From the NCBI GenBank assembly GCA_949358305.1, contig OX442314.1, positions 29,373,118 to 29,437,117 on the forward strand: a DNA stretch of 64,000 bases, given 5' to 3'. The translations under genes were made by a program, and so were the position numbers. This document shows, in pieces, positions 31,887-42,128 of this stretch. Origin of the DNA: Strigamia acuminata. Its lineage: Eukaryota > Arthropoda > Chilopoda > Geophilomorpha > Linotaeniidae. The notes beneath the pieces were generated by a model. The model searched no databases, had not been told where the DNA came from, and saw nothing but the letters and a program-made list of their open reading frames with translations. Within the stretch, counting starts at the first letter, position 1. Each line of letters opens with the position of its first letter.

Positions 31887-33457
31887 AGGTGCGTTTCATA
31901 ATTATAAATCCACCTACAAATTTTGTGTTACAGCCAAACATTCTTCCCAACAATAAAATTCTTTATATTGTTTGATTATAACATGTGTTTTTACAAGATT
32001 TTAAGAAGTTTTTGTTGAAAGGAAATTTTTTTTTATATTGTTATAGCAAAAATGTAATTTTTAGGTGTTGCATAATTATAAATCCACATTTGGTTTCTAT
32101 TAAATTTTTTTATTTTCAATAACCTATTGAACCACCTTTCTTTTCAATAACATTAATCATTCTGTTATGCATGGAATTGACTAGATTTTGCATTGTCTCA
32201 GTTGAAATTTCTTCCCATTTCACTATAATTGCAAGTTTTAACTCCTCAATTGATTCATATTGCTTTCCTCCTTGATATACTGATCTGGCAAGTATTCCCC
32301 ATAGGTTTTCTATGGGATTCAAGTCAGGGGAACATGCTGGCCACTCCATTACTTGCACTCCATTGTCCAAAAACCACTGAAATGTTGTTCGGGCATTGTG
32401 GATCGGCGCGTTGTCCTGTTGAAATTCCCAAAATGGGGCACCAATTTGCTCTCCAAATGGCATAAGTTGTTCGTCAAGCAACTGTTGGTATGAATCAGCA
32501 TTCATTCGACCACTGACAAAGGCAATATTACTTTTACCATTCCATCCAAACGCTGCCCAAATCATAACCGATCCTCCACCTTGCTGACGTTTTGAAAAAA
32601 TCTGTTCATCTTTGCGTAAATCGTGCCAGTAATATTGCCATCCATCTGGGCCATCCAAATTAAACTTTTTTTCATCACTGAACACTACTTTATGCCATTC
32701 CTTCTGCCAACACACTTTATCTTTTGCAAATTCCACTCTTTTCACCTTGTGTCTTGGTTTCAGAGATGGAGTGGTTTTTCTCTTCTTGTACACTAAGTGT
32801 TGACAGTTGCTCACAACTCTGGAGAGTGTAGATTTTGAAACATTAATGTCTGGACGCTTTGATAACTCCCCTAGGGTCACATTTGAATTGGAAATTTCAC
32901 GTAAAATCGTTCGTTTTTGGCGGTCTTGTAGCTTTGATGGTCGACCACTGTGAATTTTGGTGCCATATTTGTCTCTCAATTTCACATAACTGTTGATAAG
33001 ACCATGACTTCTGTCCAAAAGTCTTCCTATTTCTCTGTTGGATGTATTCTGTTCACTTAAGATTGATATTTGTCCTTTTTCAAAGTCAGAAAGTGGTAAT
33101 CCACGAGGCATGGTTAAAATGAATGCACAGCAAAAATGAAAGCGAAAATAACAAATGTGACAGTTAGAAAACATTTAAAAAACGTCATTATAATTAGCTA
33201 GAAGCACCCTCTATGATCCGTTAAAAAAATTATCGCCCACAACCTTAGAACCAAATGTGGATTTATAATTATGCAACACCTAAAAATGACATTTTTGCTA
33301 TAACAATATAAAAAAAAATTTCCTTTTAACGAAAACTTCTTAAAATCTTGTAAAAACACATGTTATAATCAAACAGTATAAAGAAATTTATTGTTAGGAA
33401 GACTTTTTGGCTGTAACACTGAATTTGTGGGTGGATTTATAATTATGAAACGCACCT
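31887..33457 (-). mobile_element. complete Tc1 transposon with IR/DR ends, 1571 bp
   Basis: TA flanks the element at 31885-31886 and 33458-33459. The inverted repeats are about 205 bp long. Each holds two copies of CATAATTATAAATCCAC in the same orientation: 31897-31913 and 32071-32087 on the left, 33257-33273 and 33431-33447 (inverted) on the right. This is the IR/DR arrangement known from some Tc1 families. The element has an open transposase frame and sits between the two kinase genes. Confidence 0.95.
32116..33111 (-). CDS. Tc1 transposase, 331 aa
   Basis: The N-terminal half contains two helix-turn-helix segments (LSDFEKGQISILSEQN and the region around LGELSKRPDINVSKSTLSR) that would bind the TIRs. 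The catalytic triad is visible: D in VVFSDEKKFN, D in FQQDNAPIHN and E in DLNPIENLWG, with 34 residues between the second D and the E, the DD34E signature of Tc1. The start chosen is MPRGLPLSD at 33111, since Tc1 proteins start just before the first helix; an upstream in-frame ATG at 33174 adds 21 residues. No stop or frameshift was seen. Confidence 0.93.
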   Translation of the reverse strand: MPRGLPLSDFEKGQISILSEQNTSNREIGRLLDRSHGLINSYVKLRDKYGTKIHSGRPSKLQDRQKRTILREISNSNVTLGELSKRPDINVSKSTLSRVVSNCQHLVYKKRKTTPSLKPRHKVKRVEFAKDKVCWQKEWHKVVFSDEKKFNLDGPDGWQYYWHDLRKDEQIFSKRQQGGGSVMIWAAFGWNGKSNIAFVSGRMNADSYQQLLDEQLMPFGEQIGAPFWEFQQDNAPIHNARTTFQWFLDNGVQVMEWPACSPDLNPIENLWGILARSVYQGGKQYESIEELKLAIIVKWEEISTETMQNLVNSMHNRMINVIEKKGGSIGY

Positions 33458-33459
33458 TA

Positions 33460-34492
33460 TAACAGCTAGGAAACTCAATTGATGGCTCTGGTGCAATCTG
33501 TGAAACTTATATTTATTAAAATGCACCTTATTAAAAAAAATTTTGTTCCATCGCACAAATAGAACTATAGTTATTTTGCATCACATTTTAAAATTGGTTG
33601 GATATAACTAAAACCCAATGTGGTGGATAGGAAGTCATGTGACTATTTAAAAAATTGCAAAATTGCAAAATCATGAGATTGCCACTTGGATTGAGCTTGG
33701 CTGCTGTCATTTTGCCAAAATAGCAAAACTACCTTTGATTTTGTGATTGTGTATTTTTTCTGTTTTGTGTTTTTTTTTTGCAATTATGCACATGATTGGT
33801 GGAACTGATACCACGTGACAAATCCAAAAGTGCAAAATTGCTAAAGTTGCAAAATTACAAAATTGCTTAATTAATGAAAGCCCCTAGTTGTAACTTTAAA
33901 TTTTTCGACATATATTTTTTTATTTTGCATTTTACGTTGGGTGTTTAATGGTTTGAATTGCGTGATGTTAGTGATGGTGATACTGCATGATGCGTGGCAA
34001 AATTGAAATGTGATGCAAGCGGTTAGCACTATTCACAGAACGTAATTAGCGTAATTGACTTTGGCCTTACTGTAAATTAGTTTAAACATAATTCACAAAC
34101 TTGTATACGGATTAAAAGATTTTGACAGCTGTTAATATATGAAAAAGAAAATCGACTGGTTGATTAATTATTTTATTTTTATTTCCACAAAAAATGTTTT
34201 TCCAGTTGGTTTATAAATAATTTACTAAACCAAGAAAGAATAATCATATATTTATTTATTTATTTCATTTTGAAGATAAAAAAAATCATTGTCACAAGGA
34301 TTCATTAACATAAAACGTATTATTAACAAATAATTACATCATATGTTGTCAAATGCATGATGTTACATTGTTTTGTAATTTCAAATTGTTTAATACAACA
34401 AAGAAATGTCAAAACCAACTCGAATGCTTGCACGCGTAGTAAAGTTGCTAAGCAATTTGTACGTTGTTGTTTTGTCGTGGGTATGGCGTCTT
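33460..34492. other. intergenic, low-complexity AT-rich, no gene
   Basis: Repeated GCAAAATTGC-like words occur at 33650-33870 without a fixed period. Nothing else recognised. Confidence 0.45.
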
Positions 34493-34567
34493 CGATGGTG
34501 CCGAACTTCAACTTTCATTCCTATTTTAATTTAAAATCTGAGTGAAAGTTGAAGTTCGGCACCATCG
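34493..34567. repeat. perfect 25-bp inverted repeat with 25-nt loop
   Basis: The arm CGATGGTGCCGAACTTCAAC plus CTTTCA-type continuation at 34493-34517 is perfectly complementary to 34543-34567. The 25-nt AT-rich loop is ATTTTAATTTAAAATC-like. GTGGGT and ACCCAC outside the arms extend the pairing with gaps. A transcript from either strand would fold into a stable hairpin of miRNA-precursor size, but nothing shows that it is expressed. Confidence 0.85.
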
Positions 34568-34819
34568 TTTTCAGACCCACATGGCGATGAAAATTCTAAC
34601 ATCTACCGTCTCGCCGTGATATTCACCCCATCGGTCATTGCGAACGACGCGACGATTCATTGCGAACGACCGCTCGACTTCTGAAAGAAAGAAAGAAAGC
34701 ATGTCTCGGTCCAAGGTTTCACAATTTATTCTAATTTCTAAATACCGTTTCAACTCATCCAAAAAATCCCCTCAATCACTTACTATTTTTCATTTGCTAT
34801 CCACTCCAGAAGAGGCGGA

Positions 34820-35152
34820 ATGGAACTCATGGCAGTTGATAAGGATAACCTGCAACTTACACCCGCCGCCATGCTCAGTGATGTGTACAGAAGCTTCAAT
34901 TACTGCACATCACTTTCGATGGTTGTCCAGACCCTTTCTTTTTCTGCTGCGATTGCGGTCGGATGGTGCGCTGTTAACGGACTCCCATTTCAGCCTCTAG
35001 GTTTGTAAAAAAAAAAAATCGTGAATTAATTTTATCTTATTGATTTTTGTGTATGTTTTTATTTTTTAGGCCTACCGATGGTGAGTGTTCTTCCCGGAAA
35101 CAGGCAAATGAAGAAAAGAAAAAGTGGCCATTTAATGTACTGTCCAAAATGA
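34820..35152 (+). CDS. small two-exon gene, 87 aa, unknown
   Basis: Exon 1 (34820-35000) starts MELMAVDKDNLQL and contains a hydrophobic stretch, SMVVQTLSFSAAIAVGWCAV, which may be one membrane segment. The donor CTAG/GTTTGT and the acceptor TTTTTTAG at 35069 join exon 2 (35070-35152) in frame, giving GLPMVSVLPGNRQ and a lysine/arginine-rich end. An AATAAA lies near 35223. I do not recognise the protein. The frame-consistent splice sites favour a real gene, but one short intron is modest support. Confidence 0.45.
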
Positions 35153-35309
35153 GCGCCCAATTTGAAAGATGTGACGTCTTCATACGTTTGTTATATCAGA
35201 ATATGTAATCGAGTCGTTTGTTGAATAAATTTCTGTGCTAAACTTAATTAAACTATCGGCCGGACGTATTCGGATGCAACGTTTCGCAGACGTGATTAAT
35301 ATTCATGCA

Positions 35310-35317
35310 TATATAAG
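35310..35317 (+). promoter_or_regulatory. TATA box of second SRPK-like kinase
   Basis: TATATAAG lies 64 bp before the ATG at 35381, a spacing similar to that of the first kinase. Confidence 0.6.
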
Positions 35318-35380
35318 TGCACCTTAAATAAAAGTCAACATCATCTTCGATTTCACTAGTGACATCTCGCAACATCCAAA

Positions 35381-36550
35381 ATGAACACAATAATCAATTG
35401 TTTTAAAACCTGTTGCAAGCCGAACCAACAACATTCAGAATGTCCAACAACAAAGACATATCGCCACTTGACCTACTCAATAGCCGAAACTCCAGAAAGG
35501 ATTCCGGAATGCGCAGAAGAACAGGAAGATCAGGAAGATCCAACCTTTTATTGCGTAGGTGGTTACCATCCAGTAAAACCCGGCGAAATGTTCGTAAATC
35601 GCTACACGGTTGTTCGCAAACTCGGCTGGGGCTTCTTCTCCACCGTCTGGCTGTGCTGGGACGAACAAGACACGCGCCACAAAGCACTAAAGATCGTACG
35701 AAGTGCCGAAGACGCCACGAACGCGGCCATGAACGAGATCACGATGCTGAAGCTCACCCGACGACACTGCGCCGATTCTGAAAGCAAAATCGTACAATTA
35801 CTCGATTATTTCACCATTTGCGGCGCCAACGGTACTCACGTGTGCATGGTGTTTGACGTCTTGGGAGACAATTTATTAAAATCGGTTATTCGCTCGGGAT
35901 ATAAAGGTCTTCCATTGAACAAGGTTCGCAGCATCGTCAGGCAGGTCCTCGAAGCTCTGGACTACCTGCACACGACTTGCGAGATGATACACACGGATGT
36001 AAAGCTGGAAAACGTTTGTTTGGATCTTTCGAAATCCGCGGACGACGTGGCGGTCACGTTGGCGGATCTCGGGAATGCGTGTTTGGTGGAGCATCACTTG
36101 ACTCATTCCATTCAGACTCGTCCGTACCGAAGTCCGGAGGTTATTCTGGGCGGAAACTACTCGGCGAATGCCGATGTTTGGAGCACGGCGTGCATGGCAT
36201 TCGAATTGGCGACGGGCGATTATTTATTTCCGAGTGTCGACTGCGCTGATCACAGTCGAGCGCAAAACGAGAATCATTTATATCTTATCGTGCAGTTGCT
36301 CGGGAAAATACCGAAGCGATTTGCTACTGCGAGCAAGTATTTCGGGTATTTTTGCACGTCGAAAGGCAAATTGATTCGTTTTCCCAATCTCAAAACACGA
36401 GGGGTTTTTGAAGTGCTCACCGCGGACTACAAATGGGACGATGATGAAGCGAGAGAATTTGCCGATTTCTTACGGCCGATGTTGGCCATCGATCCGAATG
36501 ACCGCGCTTCGGCACAAGTTGCCCTCAAACACAAATGGCTGCGAGTTTAA
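35381..36550 (+). CDS. SRPK-like protein kinase 2, 389 aa, intact
   Basis: This is an intronless serine/threonine kinase of the SRPK group. After a cysteine- and glutamate-rich N-terminus of about 70 residues come the glycine loop LGWGFFSTVW (81-90), the catalytic lysine in KALKIV (K104), HTDVKLEN (204-211, with leucine replacing the usual proline), DLGNAC (230-235), the activation segment IQTRPYRSPE with its arginines and the APE-like PE, ADVWSTACMAFELATG, and the tail DPNDRASA with HKWLRV. It lacks the long SRPK spacer insert. It is a paralogue of the kinase at 29974 and ends 112 bp before the first transporter gene. SR-protein phosphorylation is the family role; the actual substrate is unknown. 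Confidence 0.9.
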   Translation: MNTIINCFKTCCKPNQQHSECPTTKTYRHLTYSIAETPERIPECAEEQEDQEDPTFYCVGGYHPVKPGEMFVNRYTVVRKLGWGFFSTVWLCWDEQDTRHKALKIVRSAEDATNAAMNEITMLKLTRRHCADSESKIVQLLDYFTICGANGTHVCMVFDVLGDNLLKSVIRSGYKGLPLNKVRSIVRQVLEALDYLHTTCEMIHTDVKLENVCLDLSKSADDVAVTLADLGNACLVEHHLTHSIQTRPYRSPEVILGGNYSANADVWSTACMAFELATGDYLFPSVDCADHSRAQNENHLYLIVQLLGKIPKRFATASKYFGYFCTSKGKLIRFPNLKTRGVFEVLTADYKWDDDEAREFADFLRPMLAIDPNDRASAQVALKHKWLRV

Positions 36551-36662
36551 TTTATTCTTTTTATATTGTATATAGTTTATTACATTATTTATCGACAATT
36601 TACTTGTAATGCGCACATTGTTGGGAATAGAATTCGACGTTTGTTTTAAGTACGGGACTAAA

Positions 36663-39316
36663 ATGACCCAATTTGTACACCGATTGAGTAAAAGGTTGCA
36701 GAGTATTCGTGTTGGCGAGTATAGACATAGTTTTCACGAACATTCGAAATGGAGAAATCCACACACGTTTTTCTTAATGATGTGCTTGGCCACGGCCGAT
36801 CCGATCGACCTTAGTAATCATTCTGCTAAATTGTATCTGCATGGTGGAAGTAATATAAATTATAATTATAATTAAAACTAATTACTTTAATAGATTTTTA
36901 ATTATTTCATTCAGTTGCTTTCATCTTAATTGAAGCCCTTTTACTATTCCTTGTCGGCATTCCCTTAGTTTTTCTGGAAACTCAAATAGGCCAATTTTTT
37001 GGTCAATGCAACATACAAGTATTGTACCACATGTGTCCCATAGCAAGTGGTAGCCATCAACAATCACTGCAGATGAATAGATACCAAAATTAAAACTGTT
37101 TTTAATTCCATTTATAGGTGTTGCAATTATTCAAGTGATCAATTTGTATTTATATCTAATCAGAAATACCATCATTTTGTCTTGGATGATGAATTATTTT
37201 TTTGCGTCGCTGTCTTTCAACTCTGTCTGGGGCTACTGTGGACATAAGTGGAATCCGCAAAGTGATAATCGTTAATTAGCATTGATTTCGTACTAAGTGT
37301 TTGTATTGCAGATTGTTTCACAAGACAGGAATGGGAATATTGTCTGGAACGAGATTCGCTGTACTACAATAACAGCTGTCTTTCGATAGAAAACTTCTGT
37401 AGAAACTTTGAGTTTGCAGAATTTAATAACACGCATTGTGTAAGTGGAGCTGAAGGAGAAAAATCCGCAATTTCATTATTTATTCGAAATCATACAAACC
37501 CAGGAAGAGATTATTTCACATTTACACTTAAGTATGCTTTATAAATCCAGATTAATGTGCAATAATCGTTGAATTGGAATTTCCCATACAGAAACTCATT
37601 GGGGTATGATGTTATTACGGATGCATACTCTCTTTTAAATTATACAGCCGCGTGGCTAATTGTCTACTCCTGCGTCCATAATGGACTTCTCAAAAGTGGT
37701 GTAGTGGTTAGCACATATTTATTTACACTTATTTACATCAATTTTATATATTTTTAATTTTTATAAATAGGTATCGCATATTTTGTTTGCTTTTACCACT
37801 CTATTATGCACAGCAGTTTTAATCGGTTCTGTTTTTACTCCTGGTGGAATGGATGGAATAATTGATGTGTTACAAATAACACATAATACGACAAAATTTC
37901 AAGAATCCATTCAACAGTATACTGTATATTCATACTTGCGTGTTACTATTAATTATCACTGTAACATGAGCCAAATATTTTTTTTTTTTTTTAATTTCTA
38001 AACAGACTTGGACTTCTGCACTTACAGAAGTTATTGGCAGACTCAGAATTGGGTATGGAGTAGTCTTATTTTTGGCAAGTATGAACGAATACCACACATC
38101 TTTCTACAAGTATTAAATTTATTTTTGACATTTTTTCAACAAACTTAAAAGGCGTTAACACTCTAGATATGCTGCGTGCTCGTCACTTTATGCCAACACA
38201 TTCAACCTGGCTGCTAGTTTTATAATTCAAGCACTGGCAACGACTTTTATTCACGTCGCAACACCGGGAGAATATCAATTAATGACCACTAATCTAACAG
38301 ATACTTTGTCAACAATCCGTGAAGGTCCGAATATCTTTTTCTACCAACCATCGGCCCCGTTTTGGAGTATGTCTTTCTATTTTATTTATTTCATGAAGTC
38401 TCTAGCAAACAATGTATAGCGGATGTGTGTTTGCAATGACATTTAAACTAATTTGTTTCCCTTTCAGTATATCGTCTTAGAATGCATTCTGTTCACTCTG
38501 GTTGATATTATTCCGGCAGAAGTTAGCAAAACTAGTATAATGTTTTTCCGCATTATTCTGGTCGTTGTAGGATGGATTTTGGGATTTTTCTTTTTCATTT
38601 CGGTAAATTCACGTTAAATTCACGTTTTGTTGAAACTTAAATTCGTTTGTTGATTTTTTTTAGAATCCATTTCAGTTGATACACGATTTATACAGTATGG
38701 TTAATTTGGATGTTGACATAATAACAACAATTCAAGTATTCATATTCACGCTTGTGTATGGTAAATTTTTGTCCTTCAAAAAGTATCATAAAATGCAATT
38801 ACGTAATTTTTTTAATTTTAATTAATTAGGTTTTGCTTCAAACGTAAATAATCGCCATTTTAAAAATTTAGTCGATATGACTGGTTGGCATAACATTCTA
38901 TTTCACACCTTGCAAGTTCTTTATTACGCTGTAATACCAGTGGCTATAATGGTAATTAAATTAAAATATCTTTTTAAATTTTCGTTTTAATTTAAAAATT
39001 TAAATCCGTCATATAGATATTTATCACGTCGAAAATTATTGCTGCAATAGGACTGTTTCCGAATGATACAGTTTTGAAAGCGTTTCTGGCTGCTGTACAC
39101 CTCAGTAAAACGCCCTTAATAATATTTGGTTTTGCTGCGTATAGACTTTGGAAAGCTGCCCAAGATAACCAGTTATTGACGTCGGTATTTGTACCAAAAA
39201 GCACGTGGTTGCCTCAAGTAGTTATGCCACGCGAACCGTACAAAAGTGCGTACAAACACGGAACATGGAAATATTATTTTGACATAATGCTGGAAAGAAT
39301 TGGAGTAGAAAAATAA
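36663..39316 (+). CDS. SLC6-like transporter paralogue A, 12 exons, 652 aa
   Basis: Exons: 36663-36849, 36915-37049, 37118-37261, 37312-37531, 37592-37706, 37771-37923, 38006-38109, 38167-38413, 38468-38602, 38664-38760, 38830-38951, 39017-39316. All junctions are GT-AG and the frame stays open. SLC6 landmarks are TM2 LVGIPLVFLETQIGQ, TM3 from GVAIIQVINL, a cysteine-rich glycosylated loop (CGHKWN to NTHC), TM5 AAWLIVYSCV, TM6 FLASMNEYH and the TM12-like end. The NGG/HGG before TM2 aligns without gaps to the family, but the TM1 NVWRFPY hallmark is replaced by DLSNHSA-type residues. An in-frame ATG at 36609 would add 18 residues. AATAAA lies at 39323. Confidence 0.85.
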
Positions 39317-39381
39317 ATACTAAATAAAATGGTGTAAACAAACACTCGAAGGTTGATAACACTCTAAACCAATGTACAGAC

Positions 39382-40053
39382 TGTCACGGGCAGGTTACCC
39401 ACCCTTCTTTTTTATTCATTTCTAACTTAGACTGACCCAATCTTAAGTTTTCTTATTTTTTCCCAATCTTTCTTTTCATCTAACATCGATGATTCATCTC
39501 TAAATATATGCGCAGCTTCATTGCGCGCATCTTATTATTTCCAACAATTAACCTTATTTCACACCTTCCACCCCCTCACCCACTCCAATCGACCTGGTCA
39601 CATGACTCATGTTTACCTGGTCGCTACTTTTATCCATAATCCACACTTCTCATATTTCTCTCAACGAGTTAACACCTCCTAGATTGAATTGAGTTTGTCA
39701 ATCTTTATTTTGCGCTTTAATACGCGCACCTCTTAATTTAACACTTAATAGCGCCTCTTTTTGCCCACCTTTTATCCCTTCGCATGCCTGTGACATCCTA
39801 CGCCCACCCGCATATGAATATCACTGCGCATACTCATTCTTTTTAAACGTAAAGACCCACAACGTGAGATTGAGCCCGTCGAATATAAATAATGTGTGTT
39901 ACAGCGAGTTAGGTTTATTCACCGTCCGATATCCGCATATGACGATGGCACAAACAGAGTAAATCTACGAACTTTGCCCGCTGATTTGCGCTAACATCAC
40001 CTTGCGCGTAAATTCAGATCAAATCAATTAAACATCTAAGTTGATTCGTAACA
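39382..40053 (+). repeat. 5' LTR of the 14.45-kb element
   Basis: 672 bp. A TATA-like TATAAAT at 39884-39890 suggests that transcription starts near 39910-39920, which would leave about 140 bp of R and U5. Confidence 0.93.
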
Positions 40054-40057
40054 AACA

Positions 40058-40075
40058 TGGCGAGCCTGACAGGAT
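40058..40075 (+). other. candidate primer-binding site
   Basis: TGGCGAGCCTGACAGGAT begins with TGG 4 nt after the 5' LTR. The complement ends CCA, and its longer context (GAATCCTGTCAGG) looks like the T-arm and acceptor of a tRNA. The tRNA was not identified. Confidence 0.6.
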
Positions 40076-40157
40076 TCGCTCTCACCTATAAGGCTTAAAC
40101 GCGCGAAAAGGTTAGTTTTTTGAGTTATTTATTTAATCATTTCACATTTTCTTCATC

Positions 40158-42128
40158 ATGTCGAGACAGTTGGGAGGTGACGGAATTCGTCCCGTCACGC
40201 GCGATCCATTTGATTTCAGTGAGTTAGAAATGGAGCAGGAATGGCAACAGTCCGAGCGGAGGAGTGGTGTTCGCCGGGAAGAAGAAAGGGAATTTCGAGA
40301 GTGGCAGCAACACGACCAATTACAAAGAAATCGTATCGAACAACAGGAAACGCTTGTGAGTATTGCGCAACAACAGCCAGCCCCATCAAATCATAACATG
40401 ACAATGGCTGTTGCAAATTCACGAGCGCAACCTCAAGTAAATTTTGCCACGTCAACACCCGCTGACTTTTTGGCGGCGCCATCTTTTTTCGATTCGACTC
40501 AGCCTAGAGCATTAGTAGACCCCGTCACATTAAATACGGAAGGTTTGCTGATGTCCGACTTGCGCAACCAATACTATGCTCAAACACGAGGTCTAGTAAA
40601 TGAGATTCGCGAAATATTCCAACAAGGCCCTCGCTCTCTACGAACAGGGACCGCACGGTCTCTAGACGGTGGATCCTCGCATGGCTCCATAAGAGTTAAA
40701 GGCACCTCGGCACCATATGATTTAGGACTTCCCACAGCATGTCTGCACCAGCATCGGGAAGTTGAACATCGAGGCCAGCAGACGAGAACGTCCGCGCAGG
40801 CTGCGCAAATTGTTTACACAACAACCACGCCGCCAATGCCGGCGATGGCAACGATCTATACCCAGGCTCCATCACAGGAATCTGCTCATTTGGACCATTC
40901 AACACGAGCAAATCGAGATTTAATGAGCTCGATGCTATACTCCAAGATGGGATATCCTCGGGACAGATCCGACACCAAAGCAAAGTTGTCACTGCCATCA
41001 GTAAGAGCGCAACACGCAAGTAAAGATAAAAATTGTTTCAAGCCTGGAAAACCACCTTTGTTTGATCCAGATAAAGCTGATCTTGATTACATTAATCTTT
41101 TTCTTGCGCATTTGTACGCGCATATGTATTCTATGCAGGCCCCGGTGGATGAATATTTAAAAGTATTTGTCATTCAAGCAACGCGTGGAAGAGCGCAGCG
41201 ATGGTGGCTATCGCTAAAACCAAAACCAAAAACATGGGAGGACTTTGAGATTTTATTTCGACGAGCTTTCGCCATGAATTCGGCAGCGGCCAATGTGAAA
41301 CTATCCAAGCGAAAGCAGCGAAATGGGGAATCTACGATGTCATTTTTAAGTGAGATTGTATATTATCTTCAAGTTGCAGGATATACCGACCCAGAGCTCC
41401 AATGGGAGAAAGCTCAAAACATGATGCAAACCGAGGTTGTTCATCTCTTGCGCGCATGGAACGTAAACTCGCTGGACGAGGCGATCCAAAGAGGTAATGA
41501 CATCGACAATCGTCTACAGCTGGACACCATTCGAGCAGACGAATACAAAGATCTGGGTATGGCTGATCAACGAATGCCTTCTCTACGTGATGCGCAACGC
41601 CCCACAGTGCTCAAGGCTGCAGAGAAGTCCAAAGAAGACGATGATATTAAGTCTCTCGTGTCCCAGGACGTCAAGCGTTTTGCGAGGTATCGAAAACAAT
41701 TCCTAATCGAGTTAGCTGCAGTACAGGCGGGACCAGAGCAATCTCCACCTGCGCAGAAACCTGACTCAAGTAGCAGTAGTAGTGACACGGATGCTGAACC
41801 CGAAATTAAGAAGAGCACAGTCGCCGAGGCGGCTCAGAAAGCAACAATTAAAATAAATTTAGCTACTCTGACGCCTCCAGCGGACGTCCCAAAGGACCAT
41901 GTGTGCTCTACATCAATTGTCACGTTTCCACCAGCGCCAAAACCACCATTAACTGTCAAATGTCCTGAGAAAGGTACAGCCTGGAGGAAAACACCGAAGG
42001 ATTGGTGGTATTTGGTCGATTCAGCAACTTGGCATCCGTTGTGCCCCATATGTTACCAGCCATTTAGGAGACCGGAAAACTCCGAAGGCCTGAAGTTCGG
42101 GAAGCTGGTGGAACCAGGCCGCAAATGA
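40158..42128 (+). CDS. ORF1, Gag-like protein, 656 aa
   Basis: A disordered glutamine-rich N-terminus (about 1-270) precedes a retrotransposon Gag domain at about 285-460, with KPPLFDPDKADLDYINLFL, ATRGRAQRWWLSL and WEDFEILFRRAF, the usual WW/F.RF pattern. There is no CCHC zinc knuckle; the C-terminus has only a single CPIC pair (HPLCPICYQPF). A serine-rich linker (SSSSSDTD) lies near residue 540. The ATG at 40158 is about 100 bp after the 5' LTR. The stop overlaps the start of ORF2 as ATGA. How genomic RNA is packaged without knuckles is unclear; ORF3 may help. Confidence 0.9.
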   Translation: MSRQLGGDGIRPVTRDPFDFSELEMEQEWQQSERRSGVRREEEREFREWQQHDQLQRNRIEQQETLVSIAQQQPAPSNHNMTMAVANSRAQPQVNFATSTPADFLAAPSFFDSTQPRALVDPVTLNTEGLLMSDLRNQYYAQTRGLVNEIREIFQQGPRSLRTGTARSLDGGSSHGSIRVKGTSAPYDLGLPTACLHQHREVEHRGQQTRTSAQAAQIVYTTTTPPMPAMATIYTQAPSQESAHLDHSTRANRDLMSSMLYSKMGYPRDRSDTKAKLSLPSVRAQHASKDKNCFKPGKPPLFDPDKADLDYINLFLAHLYAHMYSMQAPVDEYLKVFVIQATRGRAQRWWLSLKPKPKTWEDFEILFRRAFAMNSAAANVKLSKRKQRNGESTMSFLSEIVYYLQVAGYTDPELQWEKAQNMMQTEVVHLLRAWNVNSLDEAIQRGNDIDNRLQLDTIRADEYKDLGMADQRMPSLRDAQRPTVLKAAEKSKEDDDIKSLVSQDVKRFARYRKQFLIELAAVQAGPEQSPPAQKPDSSSSSSDTDAEPEIKKSTVAEAAQKATIKINLATLTPPADVPKDHVCSTSIVTFPPAPKPPLTVKCPEKGTAWRKTPKDWWYLVDSATWHPLCPICYQPFRRPENSEGLKFGKLVEPGRK

